The translations under genes were made by a program, and so were the position numbers. A stretch of 64,000 bases of DNA from positions 62,001 to 126,000 of the forward strand of contig CANMAI010000010.1 in assembly GCA_947495795.1 (NCBI GenBank). Reading direction: 5' to 3'. The notes beneath the pieces are model-generated. The model had not been told where the DNA came from and ran no database searches. It was given only the letters and a program-made list of their open reading frames with translations. Of this stretch, positions 42,732-51,000 are shown piece by piece. Each line of letters starts with the position of its first letter. Positions within the stretch are counted from its first letter, which is position 1. The stretch is from an uncultured Paracoccaceae bacterium (GTDB taxonomy: Bacteria; Pseudomonadota; Alphaproteobacteria; Rhodobacterales; Rhodobacteraceae).

Positions 42732-43845
42732 CTAGGGAAACCTCGAATATCGCGAGAGCGCGTTCGTTCTGGCCGTTCGGCAGGAACCGGAATACGCCGT
42801 TAACACCGGCAAATCCGGCGGATTTTGTGAGACGGGCCGTTGAGAACGGATCGTTGCGCTTCTCGGCGCGTGCTTCTGCGATCAGTGCTCCGATAGCGGC
42901 CATACCGTCGTATGAAAGTGCGGAGAGCGGGTGAGGCTTGCTGCCATACTCTGCCTGATAGCGTGCATCGAACTGGGAGCGTAGAGCGGGATCGGGAGCA
43001 GCGAACCAGCCGCCCTGAAGGCCAGGTTGGGCAAGGGCTTCCTTGCTGGTGTTCCATCGCTGGAGGCCCACAAACTGTGCCGCATTGGGGCGCACGCCAA
43101 GGCCGCGCAGGCTTTCGGTGATGAAGGGCAGGCCGCCTGTTGGGCCATCTGTCAGCACCACAGCGTTCGCGCCGGAGGCCTTGAGCTGGTTGGCGATGCC
43201 GCTGGCAGCTTCCGTGATCCCCTCTACCGAAAGCTTGTAGCTGCTTTCGGCGACGACACTGGCATTTGCGGTATTGGCTGCTCTGCGTACAGCGCCCTTT
43301 GCCGCTTCACCTTCCAGCCCGGCGGGATGCACAATGGCGATGCGTGTCAGCCCTTGCGCTGCCGCGTATCGTGTGACGCGATTGGCCACACTGTCGAATG
43401 TGAGGCCGAGGAGATATGTGTTGCCACCCGCGATCTGCGGATTATTGGAAAAGCTGAGAACCTTGAGGCCCTTGGCATTCGCGATTGGGGCAACGGCGGT
43501 TGTGGCGTCGCCGAAGAGTGGGCCGAGGATGATATCCGCGCCGTCAGCCACCGCCATGTTGGCCGCATTCGCGGCTGTCGTCTGATCGCCTGCAGTGGAA
43601 TAGGTTTTGAGCGTGATATTAAGCGACGCAAGGTCCGTATTGGCAAGTTTAGCAGCGTTTACAAGGCTCTGGCCCAGTTGTTCCTGATTTTCCTCTGCAG
43701 AGCCTGTGGGCACCAGAAGTGCAACCATCACCGGCTCGTCCTCTGCCAGAGGCGTGCCGACAGGAGCGAGGGAGCCCGCGCATCCGAGAAGGGCCGATAG
43801 GCTGAGGCCAAGAAGGCCGAACCGGAGAAAACTTCTTTTACGCAT
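42673..43845 (-). CDS. LpoA-like periplasmic lipoprotein (penicillin-binding protein activator family)
   Basis: 390 residues with a lipoprotein signal (lipobox LLGC at about residue 22) and a type I periplasmic-binding fold (DGADIILGPLFGDATTAVAP and LKVLSFSNNPQIAGG). This is the C-terminal LpoA/YraM or leucine-binding-like domain without the N-terminal TPR of E. coli LpoA. Position next to rsmI and yraN reproduces the E. coli yraL-yraM-yraN neighbourhood, here with this gene divergent, which supports a role in cell-wall synthesis. ATG 43845 is used; the frame is open for 270 codons upstream without homologous features. Confidence 0.85.
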   Translation of the reverse strand: MRKRSFLRFGLLGLSLSALLGCAGSLAPVGTPLAEDEPVMVALLVPTGSAEENQEQLGQSLVNAAKLANTDLASLNITLKTYSTAGDQTTAANAANMAVADGADIILGPLFGDATTAVAPIANAKGLKVLSFSNNPQIAGGNTYLLGLTFDSVANRVTRYAAAQGLTRIAIVHPAGLEGEAAKGAVRRAANTANASVVAESSYKLSVEGITEAASGIANQLKASGANAVVLTDGPTGGLPFITESLRGLGVRPNAAQFVGLQRWNTSKEALAQPGLQGGWFAAPDPALRSQFDARYQAEYGSKPHPLSALSYDGMAAIGALIAEARAEKRNDPFSTARLTKSAGFAGVNGVFRFLPNGQNERALAIFEVSLGDARPIDPAPRSFAAPGGS

Positions 43846-43955
43846 CACTTCTGCCCCTTGGCAGGGGCTTGTGGCCCCATGCTGTTTGGGCGCACAATAT
43901 GGTGGGAGCGCGGGCAAGTAAACAGAGGCCGCAAGGGCCTGGAAGGTTGGATCTG

Positions 43956-44810
43956 ATGGCAAGAGGGCTGGCGGCGGGTCTTTATCTGGTAGCGACACCG
44001 ATTGGCAGTGCGCGCGATATGACATTGCGGGGCCTCGATATACTGCGCGATGCCGACATGCTGGCCGCCGAGGATACGCGACAGGCACGGAAATTGCTGG
44101 AAATTCATGGTGTTGCGCTGGATGGACGACCTTTGGTGCCTTACCATGATCATAATGGCGCGCAGATGCGGCCAAGGATATTGGCAGCGTTGGAGGAGGG
44201 AAAGGCGGTGGCTTACGTCTCCGATGCGGGGACGCCATTGATTGCGGATCCGGGATATCGGCTGTCTGAAGCGGTGATCGCGGCAGGTTTGCCGGTAACT
44301 TCCGCGCCGGGTGCGTCTGCCTTGCTGGCTGCGTTGAGCGTGGCCGGAATGCCGACGGATCGCTTTCTCTTTGCGGGGTTCTCGCCGCCCAAGGCTGGGG
44401 CGCGGACGGCCTTTCTGACGGGATGGGCGGCAGTGCCTGCAACGCTTGTGTTTTACGAGTCTCCGCGCCGTTTGGGGGCTTGTCTGGCGGCGATGGCAGA
44501 GGTTTTCGGGGCAGAGCGCCGGGTGGCCGTTTGCAGAGAGTTGACCAAGAAATTCGAGGAGGTGCGGCGTGGGAATTTGGCTGAGATGTCAGCGCTCTAT
44601 GCGGATGCGCCGCCCAAGGGAGAGATCGTGATCGTGGTGGCCCCGCCGGAGGCACTGGTGGCGAGCGAGGCCAATATCGATACAGCGCTGCTTTCAGCGT
44701 TGAAAAGTGGCTCGGTACGCGATGCTGCGGCCGAGGTGGCAGAGGCTTTGGGCCTGCCGCGCAAGCGTGCCTATGCGCGGGCGCTTGAGCTTTCGCGAGG
44801 GCCGGAATGA
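43956..44810 (+). CDS. rsmI: 16S rRNA (cytidine1402-2'-O)-methyltransferase
   Basis: 284 residues of the tetrapyrrole-methylase fold. The N-terminal GLYLVATPIGSARDMTLRGL and DMLAAEDTRQARKLL, together with VSDAGTPLIADPGYRL and FLFAGFSPPKAGAR, identify RsmI, which 2'-O-methylates C1402 of 16S rRNA. ATG 43956 follows GGAAGG. It is divergent from the LpoA-like gene and overlaps yraN by 4 bp. Confidence 0.94.
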   Translation: MARGLAAGLYLVATPIGSARDMTLRGLDILRDADMLAAEDTRQARKLLEIHGVALDGRPLVPYHDHNGAQMRPRILAALEEGKAVAYVSDAGTPLIADPGYRLSEAVIAAGLPVTSAPGASALLAALSVAGMPTDRFLFAGFSPPKAGARTAFLTGWAAVPATLVFYESPRRLGACLAAMAEVFGAERRVAVCRELTKKFEEVRRGNLAEMSALYADAPPKGEIVIVVAPPEALVASEANIDTALLSALKSGSVRDAAAEVAEALGLPRKRAYARALELSRGPE

Positions 44811-45178
44811 GTGGGCGCGAAGCGAAGGGACGTAGCGCATATCTGCATGGGCTGACAGCGGAGGATGTGGCCGCGCGGCTTTATGAGGCGCGGGGTGCGG
44901 CAGTGCTGGCACGGCGTATGCGGAACGAAGCTGGTGAGGTCGATCTGATTGCTCGTGAGGGAGAAGCTGTTGTTTTTGTTGAAGTAAAAGCACGTCGGGC
45001 GCGCGATGCGGCGGCCGAATCCTTGAGCAAGGCGCAGATGGCGCGGCTTGGTGCTGCGGCGGAGATCTGGATGGCAGAGCATGCGCCGGGTGCCGATATG
45101 CGCTTTGATGTTGTGCTGACGGACCGCGACGGCGGCGCGGAAATCATCGAGAATGCGCTCAGTTTTGATGGCGCGTAA
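44807..45178 (+). CDS. yraN: YraN/UPF0102-family endonuclease-like protein
   Basis: 123 residues with the nuclease-like core RMRNEAGEVDLIAREGEAVV followed by FVEVKARR (E-x-D and E-x-K of the restriction-endonuclease fold). The cellular role is unproven. The ATGA overlap with rsmI fits the conserved rsmI-yraN pairing. Confidence 0.9.
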   Translation: MSGREAKGRSAYLHGLTAEDVAARLYEARGAAVLARRMRNEAGEVDLIAREGEAVVFVEVKARRARDAAAESLSKAQMARLGAAAEIWMAEHAPGADMRFDVVLTDRDGGAEIIENALSFDGA

Positions 45179-45278
45179 GCTGGCCGTCAGAGTCGTTTTA
45201 TCTCCATTCTGAATGTCTTGCAAAGGCAGGGGGGGCCTGCCACAAAGACTCGGAATTCAACGCCCGGAAGGCCCACAC

Positions 45279-46220
45279 ATGCCCCTTAAAGTTGCCGTCC
45301 AGATGGACCCGATTGCCGCGATCGACATAAAGGGTGACAGCACCTTCCGGATTATGGAAGAGGCGGCGGCGCGCGGGCACCAGCTCTTCTTCTATACACC
45401 GGATAAATTAATCTTCGATGAAGGCCGTGTGATGGCCGAGGGTTGGCCTGTGGAAGTGCAGCGCGTGGAGGGAGCGCATGTGACCTTTGGCGCAGCCGAG
45501 ACGGTGGACCTCGGCGATTGGGATGTGGTGTGGCTGCGGCAGGACCCGCCTTTTGATATGAGCTACATTACCACGACGCATGTGCTGGAGCGGATCCACC
45601 CCGATACGCTGGTGGTGAATGACCCGTTCTGGGTACGTAACTACCCGGAAAAGCTGCTTGTTCTGGATTTTCCCGATCTTACGCCGCCCACCATGATTGC
45701 GCGTGATCTCGATGCTTTGAAGCGGTTCAAGCACAAGTATGGCGACATTATTCTAAAGCCTTTGTACGGCAATGGCGGGGCCGGTGTGTTCCGGCTTGAT
45801 CCGGCGGACCGGAACCTTAATTCGCTGCACGAGCTTTTTACCGGGATCAACCGCGAGCCTCTGATTGCGCAGCAGTTTCTGCCTGCCGTCGCGGAGGGAG
45901 ACAAGCGGGTTATTCTGGTGGATGGCGAGGCTGTGGGCGCTATCAATCGCGTGCCGGCGGCGGGGGAAACACGCTCCAACATGCATGTCGGCGGGCGGGC
46001 GGAGCCGGTGGCGCTATCGGATCGAGATGTGGAGATATGCGCGAGAATTGGCCCTCTTTTGCGCGAAAAGGGCCAGATATTTGTTGGAATTGACGTCATC
46101 GGCGGTTTGCTGACAGAGATCAATGTGACGTCTCCGACCGGACTGATGGAGCTTGAGCGGTTCTCGGGGGAGAATGTCACGGCGAAGATCTGGGAGGCGA
46201 TTGAGGCCCGCAGAAAATGA
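45279..46220 (+). CDS. gshB: glutathione synthase
   Basis: A 313-residue ATP-grasp enzyme ligating glycine to gamma-glutamylcysteine. It has the N-terminal [29 protein letters not shown], the ATP-binding [18 protein letters not shown] and the C-terminal [20 protein letters not shown] 45279 matches the family start; the in-frame start at 45213 lies in the intergenic region. It is 100 bp after yraN and overlaps the following esterase gene by 4 bp. Confidence 0.95.
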   Translation: MPLKVAVQMDPIAAIDIKGDSTFRIMEEAAARGHQLFFYTPDKLIFDEGRVMAEGWPVEVQRVEGAHVTFGAAETVDLGDWDVVWLRQDPPFDMSYITTTHVLERIHPDTLVVNDPFWVRNYPEKLLVLDFPDLTPPTMIARDLDALKRFKHKYGDIILKPLYGNGGAGVFRLDPADRNLNSLHELFTGINREPLIAQQFLPAVAEGDKRVILVDGEAVGAINRVPAAGETRSNMHVGGRAEPVALSDRDVEICARIGPLLREKGQIFVGIDVIGGLLTEINVTSPTGLMELERFSGENVTAKIWEAIEARRK

Positions 46221-47212
46221 GGCCGAGCTGGCGGATGCGGTTCACGCGGCTGGTGCTGCGGTATTATGATCGCCGGTACATGGCGCGGGTGGAAGAGCCT
46301 GTGGAGGCGCGGGCGCGGATGGAGCGGCGGTTTCTGCGGCTTTTTCCGGTGCACCCGCATTCGCGATATCAATGGGGCTGGTTGCGGCATGGGGATAAGC
46401 GCTTGGAATCGCTTTGGATTTCCGGGCGCTTTGTAAACCGAAAATCCGTTCTGCTCTATCTGCACGGCGGCGCCTACGTGATGGGAAGCCCTTTGACGCA
46501 TCGGCATTTGGCGGGGCGGTTGTCTCAGATTACGGGGTTGTGGGCGGTTTTGCCGAAGTATCGGCTGGCGCCGGAGCATCAGCATCCTGAGGCTTTGGAG
46601 GACGTTTTTACGGCGTATTGCGGGTTGCTGGAGGCGGGTTATGCGCCGGAGGCGATCGGGCTGGCGGGGGACAGTGCGGGGGGTGGTCTGGCGCTTGGGC
46701 TTCTGCATCTGCTGGGCGAGATGGGGCTGCCCCGCCCGGCCTGTACGGCGGTGTTTTCGCCCTGGGTGGATATGACCCTGGCAAGCCCCTCCATCCGCGA
46801 AAACACACCCCATGATGTGATGCTGCCGGGTGAACGGATCGAGGAAATCCGAGGCATGACACTGGGCGACGGTGATCCGCTAAACCCCTGTAATTCGCCA
46901 ATTTTCGGAAATTTCGAGGGCTGTGGGCCTTTCTACATTCAGGCCAGCACTACCGAGATTTTACGCGATGACGCGATCCGCTTTGCAGCCCATGCCAAGG
47001 CGCAAGGATGCGACGTGACGCGCGATATGTGGGTGAATGCGCCCCATGCGCTGCCGCTGATGAGAAAGCGTGTGCCGGAGGCTTATGAAGTGCTTTACAG
47101 GGCGGCGGATTTCCTGCGGGCGCATGTGAAAGGCACACGCGGATCGGCCAAATTGGGGCAGCGGATGCGGACGCGGTTTGTGCGGGGCGGGGAGGCCGGC
47201 CCGAAGCTTTGA
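46217..47212 (+). CDS. alpha/beta hydrolase of the hormone-sensitive lipase family
   Basis: 331 residues with the HSL-family oxyanion motif [18 protein letters not shown] and nucleophile elbow [14 protein letters not shown] later D-x(n)-H pair (around [13 protein letters not shown] and NAPHALPLM) completes a catalytic triad. It is probably a carboxylesterase on short acyl esters. ATG 46217 overlaps the gshB stop. It is the last core gene before an accessory patch. Confidence 0.87.
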   Translation: MRPSWRMRFTRLVLRYYDRRYMARVEEPVEARARMERRFLRLFPVHPHSRYQWGWLRHGDKRLESLWISGRFVNRKSVLLYLHGGAYVMGSPLTHRHLAGRLSQITGLWAVLPKYRLAPEHQHPEALEDVFTAYCGLLEAGYAPEAIGLAGDSAGGGLALGLLHLLGEMGLPRPACTAVFSPWVDMTLASPSIRENTPHDVMLPGERIEEIRGMTLGDGDPLNPCNSPIFGNFEGCGPFYIQASTTEILRDDAIRFAAHAKAQGCDVTRDMWVNAPHALPLMRKRVPEAYEVLYRAADFLRAHVKGTRGSAKLGQRMRTRFVRGGEAGPKL

Positions 47213-47726
47213 ACGGGCCAAAAGTCAGCGCCAAACCGGTGTATGGGTTTGGTACGGGTTTGGTACCGTTTTGGGAGTGCAAGAGGTCGACTTTTCCCGG
47301 ATTTGCCCTGCCTGGACGATGCTCCGGCCCCGAACCCGCTCGACGTAACGGGATTGATTACCTCTGAGGTAATGGATCTTGGAAAACCGCAAATTGGGAA
47401 AGGTCAGATGGTCATGACCCATCGGCCGCGAAAATGACCCAAGGGCCTGTTGGCCGGCAGACAGGCTTTCGCGGCTCACACCGGGAAAGGCGGGAGTGAT
47501 CCCTTTTGCCGAAAGCTGCATCTCGCTCGAATGGCAGCGAAGCGCAGATAGCAGACACTGCAAAGTTGCAAAGTCATTGAACCTCGATTGATCGCACACC
47601 AAAGCTAAAGAGAACTCGCGAGAAATGCTGAACTCCCACACAGCAAGAAGCGCATATTCGAGGCGTTTCTTGTGCTCCACGCTACCCTTTCGTAGGTTTT
47701 TGAAAAGCAAAGAGCAGCATAGCGCC
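47213..47726. other. 514-bp gap with operator-like palindrome and tandem 11-bp repeat
   Basis: No gene recognised on either strand. It holds two head-to-tail copies of GGGTTTGGTAC at 47246-47267, a palindrome ATTACCTC-T-GAGGTAAT at 47357-47373 and a second short palindrome GGTCATGACC at about 47408-47417. The last 100 bp should contain the promoter of the HEPN-like gene. Confidence 0.5.
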
Positions 47727-48839
47727 ATGAGTGATCCCACCGCCGTCATCAATGATACAGCCTGCCAGGTTGGACTTTTGTTCAAGTTCGTTCGTCGGAT
47801 GAGCGAACTAGATTTTGCCGGTTCGCTTAGCGGTGAGTTCAGGGGCGCGCAGGATGCCGGATGGTCAACTACGATCACTGCTGAGCAGGTGTTCGAAGAA
47901 TTGTCTGAACGGTTGGCAACGGGGCGCGTAGAATCCCTCGCAGACATGCGAATAATTCTGTTGCTCTATAGCCAGCTATCTGAGGCCGGTGGCGTCTACG
48001 AAACCCTAAAGAATATGATGGGTATTGTTGAAAGCGCGCCGTACAACCTTTGGCCTTTTCAAGGTCTGGTTCGCGTAAGGCAAAACCCGAAACGTGTTAT
48101 CGGCCCGAACGCTAACGCTACATTTCGAGACCTCGCGGCGCATGCGCACAAGATTGGAATGACGGGGCTATCCCTGGCCCTTGAGGGTGTTTTTCGGGAC
48201 GATGTGCGTAACGGCATCTGTCATGCCGATTATGTCCTGTGGGACGATGGTCTGCGCCTGCGCAAAAGAAATGGCGGGCATGTGACGCGCTTGGAATATG
48301 GAGAAGTGTCAGATTTGGTGGGGATTGGTGTAGCTTTCTTTCAAACGCTACAAGAGCTGCGCCGCTCGGCCGTTCAGTCTTTTCATCCGCCGCGCGAGAT
48401 CATTGGCCGTTTCAGTGCAAACCCACCAATGCCAACCACAGTCGGTTACGATCCTGAGACTGGCGCATTCTCGATTAGCTGCTCTTCGCCTGGTCCTATG
48501 ACATCACCCGAGTATTTGGCGCAGGAGGCTATCAACAAGTATCTTGGTGGCCGCGTTCTGGCCGTGTTTCGGGAGAACAGCGCTGGCGATCCCTATGACA
48601 TAGGGTTTGCCGATCACGGTTTTGATCCGGCCGAAGTCGATCTTAGTCAGGGTAGGTTTGCTGAGCTTGTCAAAGACATCGAAGCGCAGAAATTATGGGA
48701 TGTGCGAGAGCATGTTGCCAAGACAGAAGGTCTGTTGACCCTTAGTCCTTGGGGGTTTCGCTATCTTGAGGACACAGACGACTTTGTGAGCTTGATCGGC
48801 CAGCCGGAATTTCCGTTGGTCTTTGACCCGCCACAATAA
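47727..48839 (+). CDS. orphan protein with HEPN-like R-x4-H motif
   Basis: 370 residues from ATG 47727; an in-frame ATG at 47625 is possible but adds a low-complexity basic tail. No characterised family is recognised. The central part is helical (about 50-165) and contains RNGICHADYV, an R-x4-H motif (Arg161, His166) after a helix, as in HEPN ribonucleases. A beta-rich part follows (FSANPPMPTTVGYDPETG). Codon use looks less GC-rich than in neighbours. It stands alone on its strand among relics and a repeat, consistent with horizontal gain. A defence or toxin role is only an inference from the motif. Confidence 0.65.
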   Translation: MSDPTAVINDTACQVGLLFKFVRRMSELDFAGSLSGEFRGAQDAGWSTTITAEQVFEELSERLATGRVESLADMRIILLLYSQLSEAGGVYETLKNMMGIVESAPYNLWPFQGLVRVRQNPKRVIGPNANATFRDLAAHAHKIGMTGLSLALEGVFRDDVRNGICHADYVLWDDGLRLRKRNGGHVTRLEYGEVSDLVGIGVAFFQTLQELRRSAVQSFHPPREIIGRFSANPPMPTTVGYDPETGAFSISCSSPGPMTSPEYLAQEAINKYLGGRVLAVFRENSAGDPYDIGFADHGFDPAEVDLSQGRFAELVKDIEAQKLWDVREHVAKTEGLLTLSPWGFRYLEDTDDFVSLIGQPEFPLVFDPPQ

Positions 48840-49078
48840 ACTTCCGGTTTGGGCTGACTGCGGTCTTTGCTTGCGAAGTTACAAACGGCAGCAACGTCTG
48901 CTTGACGGACTTCTGCCAGGCGGAACCGTCGCTAAGCCGGACCAACCTTCGGATGGCCGAACTGAGCTCATGTTATCTGAGGCAGGCCGTCATAGACATA
49001 ACTTGAACAGGACTAAATCTGTCGGTTGACCGGAACGGGCCTTGGCGGCTGCATTCGGATTGCGCCGCGCCGCGCCAC
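48840..49078. other. non-coding stretch after the HEPN-like gene
   Basis: No gene, RNA or clear terminator is seen. It ends at the palindromic repeat beginning at 49079. Confidence 0.4.
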
Positions 49079-49177
49079 AGCGTTTCGCTTTAAACCCGGC
49101 TCACCTATTGCTGCCTGAACCCCAGGATTTCAACGCGTTAGGTGATAAGGCGTGTTGCGGGTCAAAAGCCAAACGCT
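49079..49177. repeat. palindromic dispersed repeat, copy A
   Basis: A 99-bp near-palindrome. The outer arms start AGCGTTT on both strands and the inner arms include CACCTAT and TTAGGTG around the centre near 49128. The core matches copy B at 61422-61519 (shared blocks CTCACCTAT, TGCCTGAA, GATTTCAACGC and TTAGG). The right arm supplies the last codons and stop of the mannosidase relic. Confidence 0.7.
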
Positions 49178-49687
49178 ATGAGGGTGACAATTGCGAACGG
49201 ACTGAAAGCGATACTGACGGCCTCACAGTCTGTTCCGAGTGTATCGATCTCGTCTTCGAAGATCGTTGCGGTTTTTACAGCTTCAACGACTTTTCCCAGA
49301 AACACGGTTGTGTTGGTGTGTTGCCCCTGCGTCTCGAACAGCCGCAAAATGATCCCTGTTCCGTCCCGGGTCGGCTTCACTGTTTCGATGATCACATTTG
49401 CGGCTGATGTTGCCACACTGAACCGAGCTGGTGTGTGGCCAGACGTGGTGGCCGGAAGCACCCGGAGCGGTGCGTTCAGATCGTAGGCTTCCTGATCCAG
49501 TTCTTCGGGGTTCTCAGCATCGAAGGGCAGAAGCGCGTAGGTAAACTGATGGTGCCCCTGATCGGCATTTTGGTCCGGTGCTGTCGCGGCTTTGATCAGA
49601 GTGATGCGGACGGTGCCGTTCAATACATCGTAGCCGTATTTGCAATCGTTCAGCAGAGCGACACCGAAGACATCATCCCGGACGCTT
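49162..49687 (-). pseudogene. C-terminal relic of a GH38 alpha-mannosidase
   Basis: The minus-strand frame from about 49687 to the stop at 49162 encodes the end of a family 38 glycoside hydrolase. It has FGVALLNDCKYGYDV, then ADQGHHQFTYALLPF, LNAPLRVL, NVIIETVKP, GIILRLFETQG and the terminal FSPFAIVTL. The catalytic N-terminal domain is absent. Upstream it is joined out of frame to the first codons of an ABC ATPase gene. About 175 of an expected 800-1000 residues remain. Confidence 0.8.
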
Positions 49688-49765
49688 GACGGCCTGGACA
49701 ACACCCTGCGGCGTGGGAAATTCGATCGACAGATCTTTGAGTGTCAGGACCGGTTTATCCATCAT
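49673..49765 (-). pseudogene. N-terminal relic of a peptide/sugar ABC ATPase (Dpp/Opp type)
   Basis: ATG ATG at 49765-49760 has GAGGAGG just upstream. It reads MDKPVLTLKDLSIEFPTPQG and then VVQAVK before running into KRPG and TGA at 49673. This is the typical first strand of oligopeptide-type ABC ATPases, where the next residues should be GVSF and Walker A. It breaks exactly where the mannosidase relic begins, so a deletion fused two genes of what was probably one operon. Confidence 0.72.
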
Positions 49766-49909
49766 GACAACCTCCTCAAGCGGGGGTTGCCGCCTGGAAA
49801 ATGTGAGAGACCCTTTTCAGCTACCATTTTCAGAATCCGGTGCGGCCTGAACTGCCGAAACGGGCTATTGACGCGGGGGTGTCCGAAGTCTGTTGCGCGG
49901 GCGCTATTG

Positions 49910-49923
49910 TTGATTCACGTCAA
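49910..49923. promoter_or_regulatory. FNR-like box upstream of ppk2
   Basis: TTGAT-TCAC-GTCAA matches the FNR-family consensus with one mismatch (GTCAA for ATCAA) and sits 72 bp before the ppk2 start codon. It could bind FnrL or a Dnr/NnrR-type regulator. Confidence 0.45.
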
Positions 49924-49994
49924 GGTATTTGTGGACAATACGCAGTAATATCAGAGGTTCGCGAAGAACCCGAAAAGTATTGCGGAGGCCCTGA

Positions 49995-50885
49995 ATGCTG
50001 AAAACGGAAATCAAGAACACACCCAAGCGGGAAGAGAGACCCAAGGCCGCCATTATCGGGTTCGAGCAGGGGGAGTATCCTTATGCCGAGCGGATGGACC
50101 GCGCGACTTACGAGGCGGAGAAGGCGGCACTTCAGGTGGAGCTTCTGAAGGTGCAACACTGGGTGCAGGAGACGGGCCAGAAATTCGTGCTGCTGTTCGA
50201 GGGCCGTGACGCCGCGGGCAAGGGGGGGACGATCAAGCGGTTTACGGAACATCTTAATCCCCGTGCGGCGCGTGTGGTTGCGTTGAACAAACCTTCGGAT
50301 GAGGAGAGGGGGCAGTGGTTCTTTCAGCGCTATGTCAAGCATCTGCCGACGGCGGGGGAGATCGTTCTCTATGACCGCTCGTGGTACAACCGGGCCGGTG
50401 TGGAGCGGGTGATGAATTTCTGCGCGCCGACGGAGTATCTGGAGTTCATGCGCCAGACGCCCGAGTTCGAGCGGATGCTGGTGCGCAGCGGGATCAGGCT
50501 TTTCAAGTACTGGTTTTCGGTAACGCGGGATGAGCAGAAGCGGCGGTTTGCCTCGCGCGAGACGGACCCTTTGAAGCGGTGGAAGCTTTCGCCAATTGAC
50601 CGGGCAAGCCTTGATAAGTGGGACGATTATACCGAGGCGAAGGAGGCGATGTTCTTCTATACGGATACGGCGGATGCGCCGTGGACGGTGATCCGCTCCA
50701 ACGACAAGAAGCGGGCGCGGCTGACCTGCATGAAGCATTTCCTCTGGCAGCTGGATTATCCGGACAAGGATGAGAGTGTGGCCGGGCCGCCTGACCCGAA
50801 GATCTTTCATCAGGCGGAGGCCCTGGTGAACGGTTCGGACCATATTCTTGCGGCCTCGCTGCATCCGAAGACGCGGCGGAGGTAG
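49995..50885 (+). CDS. ppk2: polyphosphate kinase 2
   Basis: 296 residues with a single PPK2 domain: Walker A-like FEGRDAAGKGGTIKR, lid-region EIVLYDRSWYNRAGVERVM and KLSPIDRASLDKWDDYTEAK. PPK2 enzymes use polyphosphate to phosphorylate NDP or NMP. A single domain of this length fits class I (NDP-directed), but the exact nucleotide preference is not provable here. ATG 49995 follows TTGCGGAGG. An FNR-like box lies upstream. Confidence 0.92.
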   Translation: MLKTEIKNTPKREERPKAAIIGFEQGEYPYAERMDRATYEAEKAALQVELLKVQHWVQETGQKFVLLFEGRDAAGKGGTIKRFTEHLNPRAARVVALNKPSDEERGQWFFQRYVKHLPTAGEIVLYDRSWYNRAGVERVMNFCAPTEYLEFMRQTPEFERMLVRSGIRLFKYWFSVTRDEQKRRFASRETDPLKRWKLSPIDRASLDKWDDYTEAKEAMFFYTDTADAPWTVIRSNDKKRARLTCMKHFLWQLDYPDKDESVAGPPDPKIFHQAEALVNGSDHILAASLHPKTRRR

Positions 50886-50934
50886 GGCGGCGCGGCGCCT
50901 TGCAAATGTCCGCTACGCCTGGGACGGCTCGGAT

Positions 50935-50953
50935 GGTGGGCAGATTGCCCACC
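50935..50953. terminator. hairpin between convergent ppk2 and moeB-like genes
   Basis: GGTGGGCA-GAT-TGCCCACC is a perfect 8-bp stem with a 3-base loop, placed between two convergent stops. There is no T-run, so it is either a weak bidirectional terminator or a small palindromic repeat. Confidence 0.4.
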
Positions 50954-51000
50954 CTACCGGCTGCCTCTGGCGGTTCCGGTACCTTTCGAACGTTCGTGTA

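Noticed and set aside
40461-42803. 780-codon plus-strand ORF
   Set aside because: It lies wholly opposite glnD and the end of the LpoA-like gene, has no domain, signal or ribosome binding site, and its composition is what the reverse of a GC-rich gene gives.
49079-49177. Palindromic repeat as an integron attC site
   Set aside because: Copy A holds GTTAGGT, which fits GTTRRRY, but copy B has ATTAGGC and neither has the paired outer core sites; there is no integrase and no cassette array.
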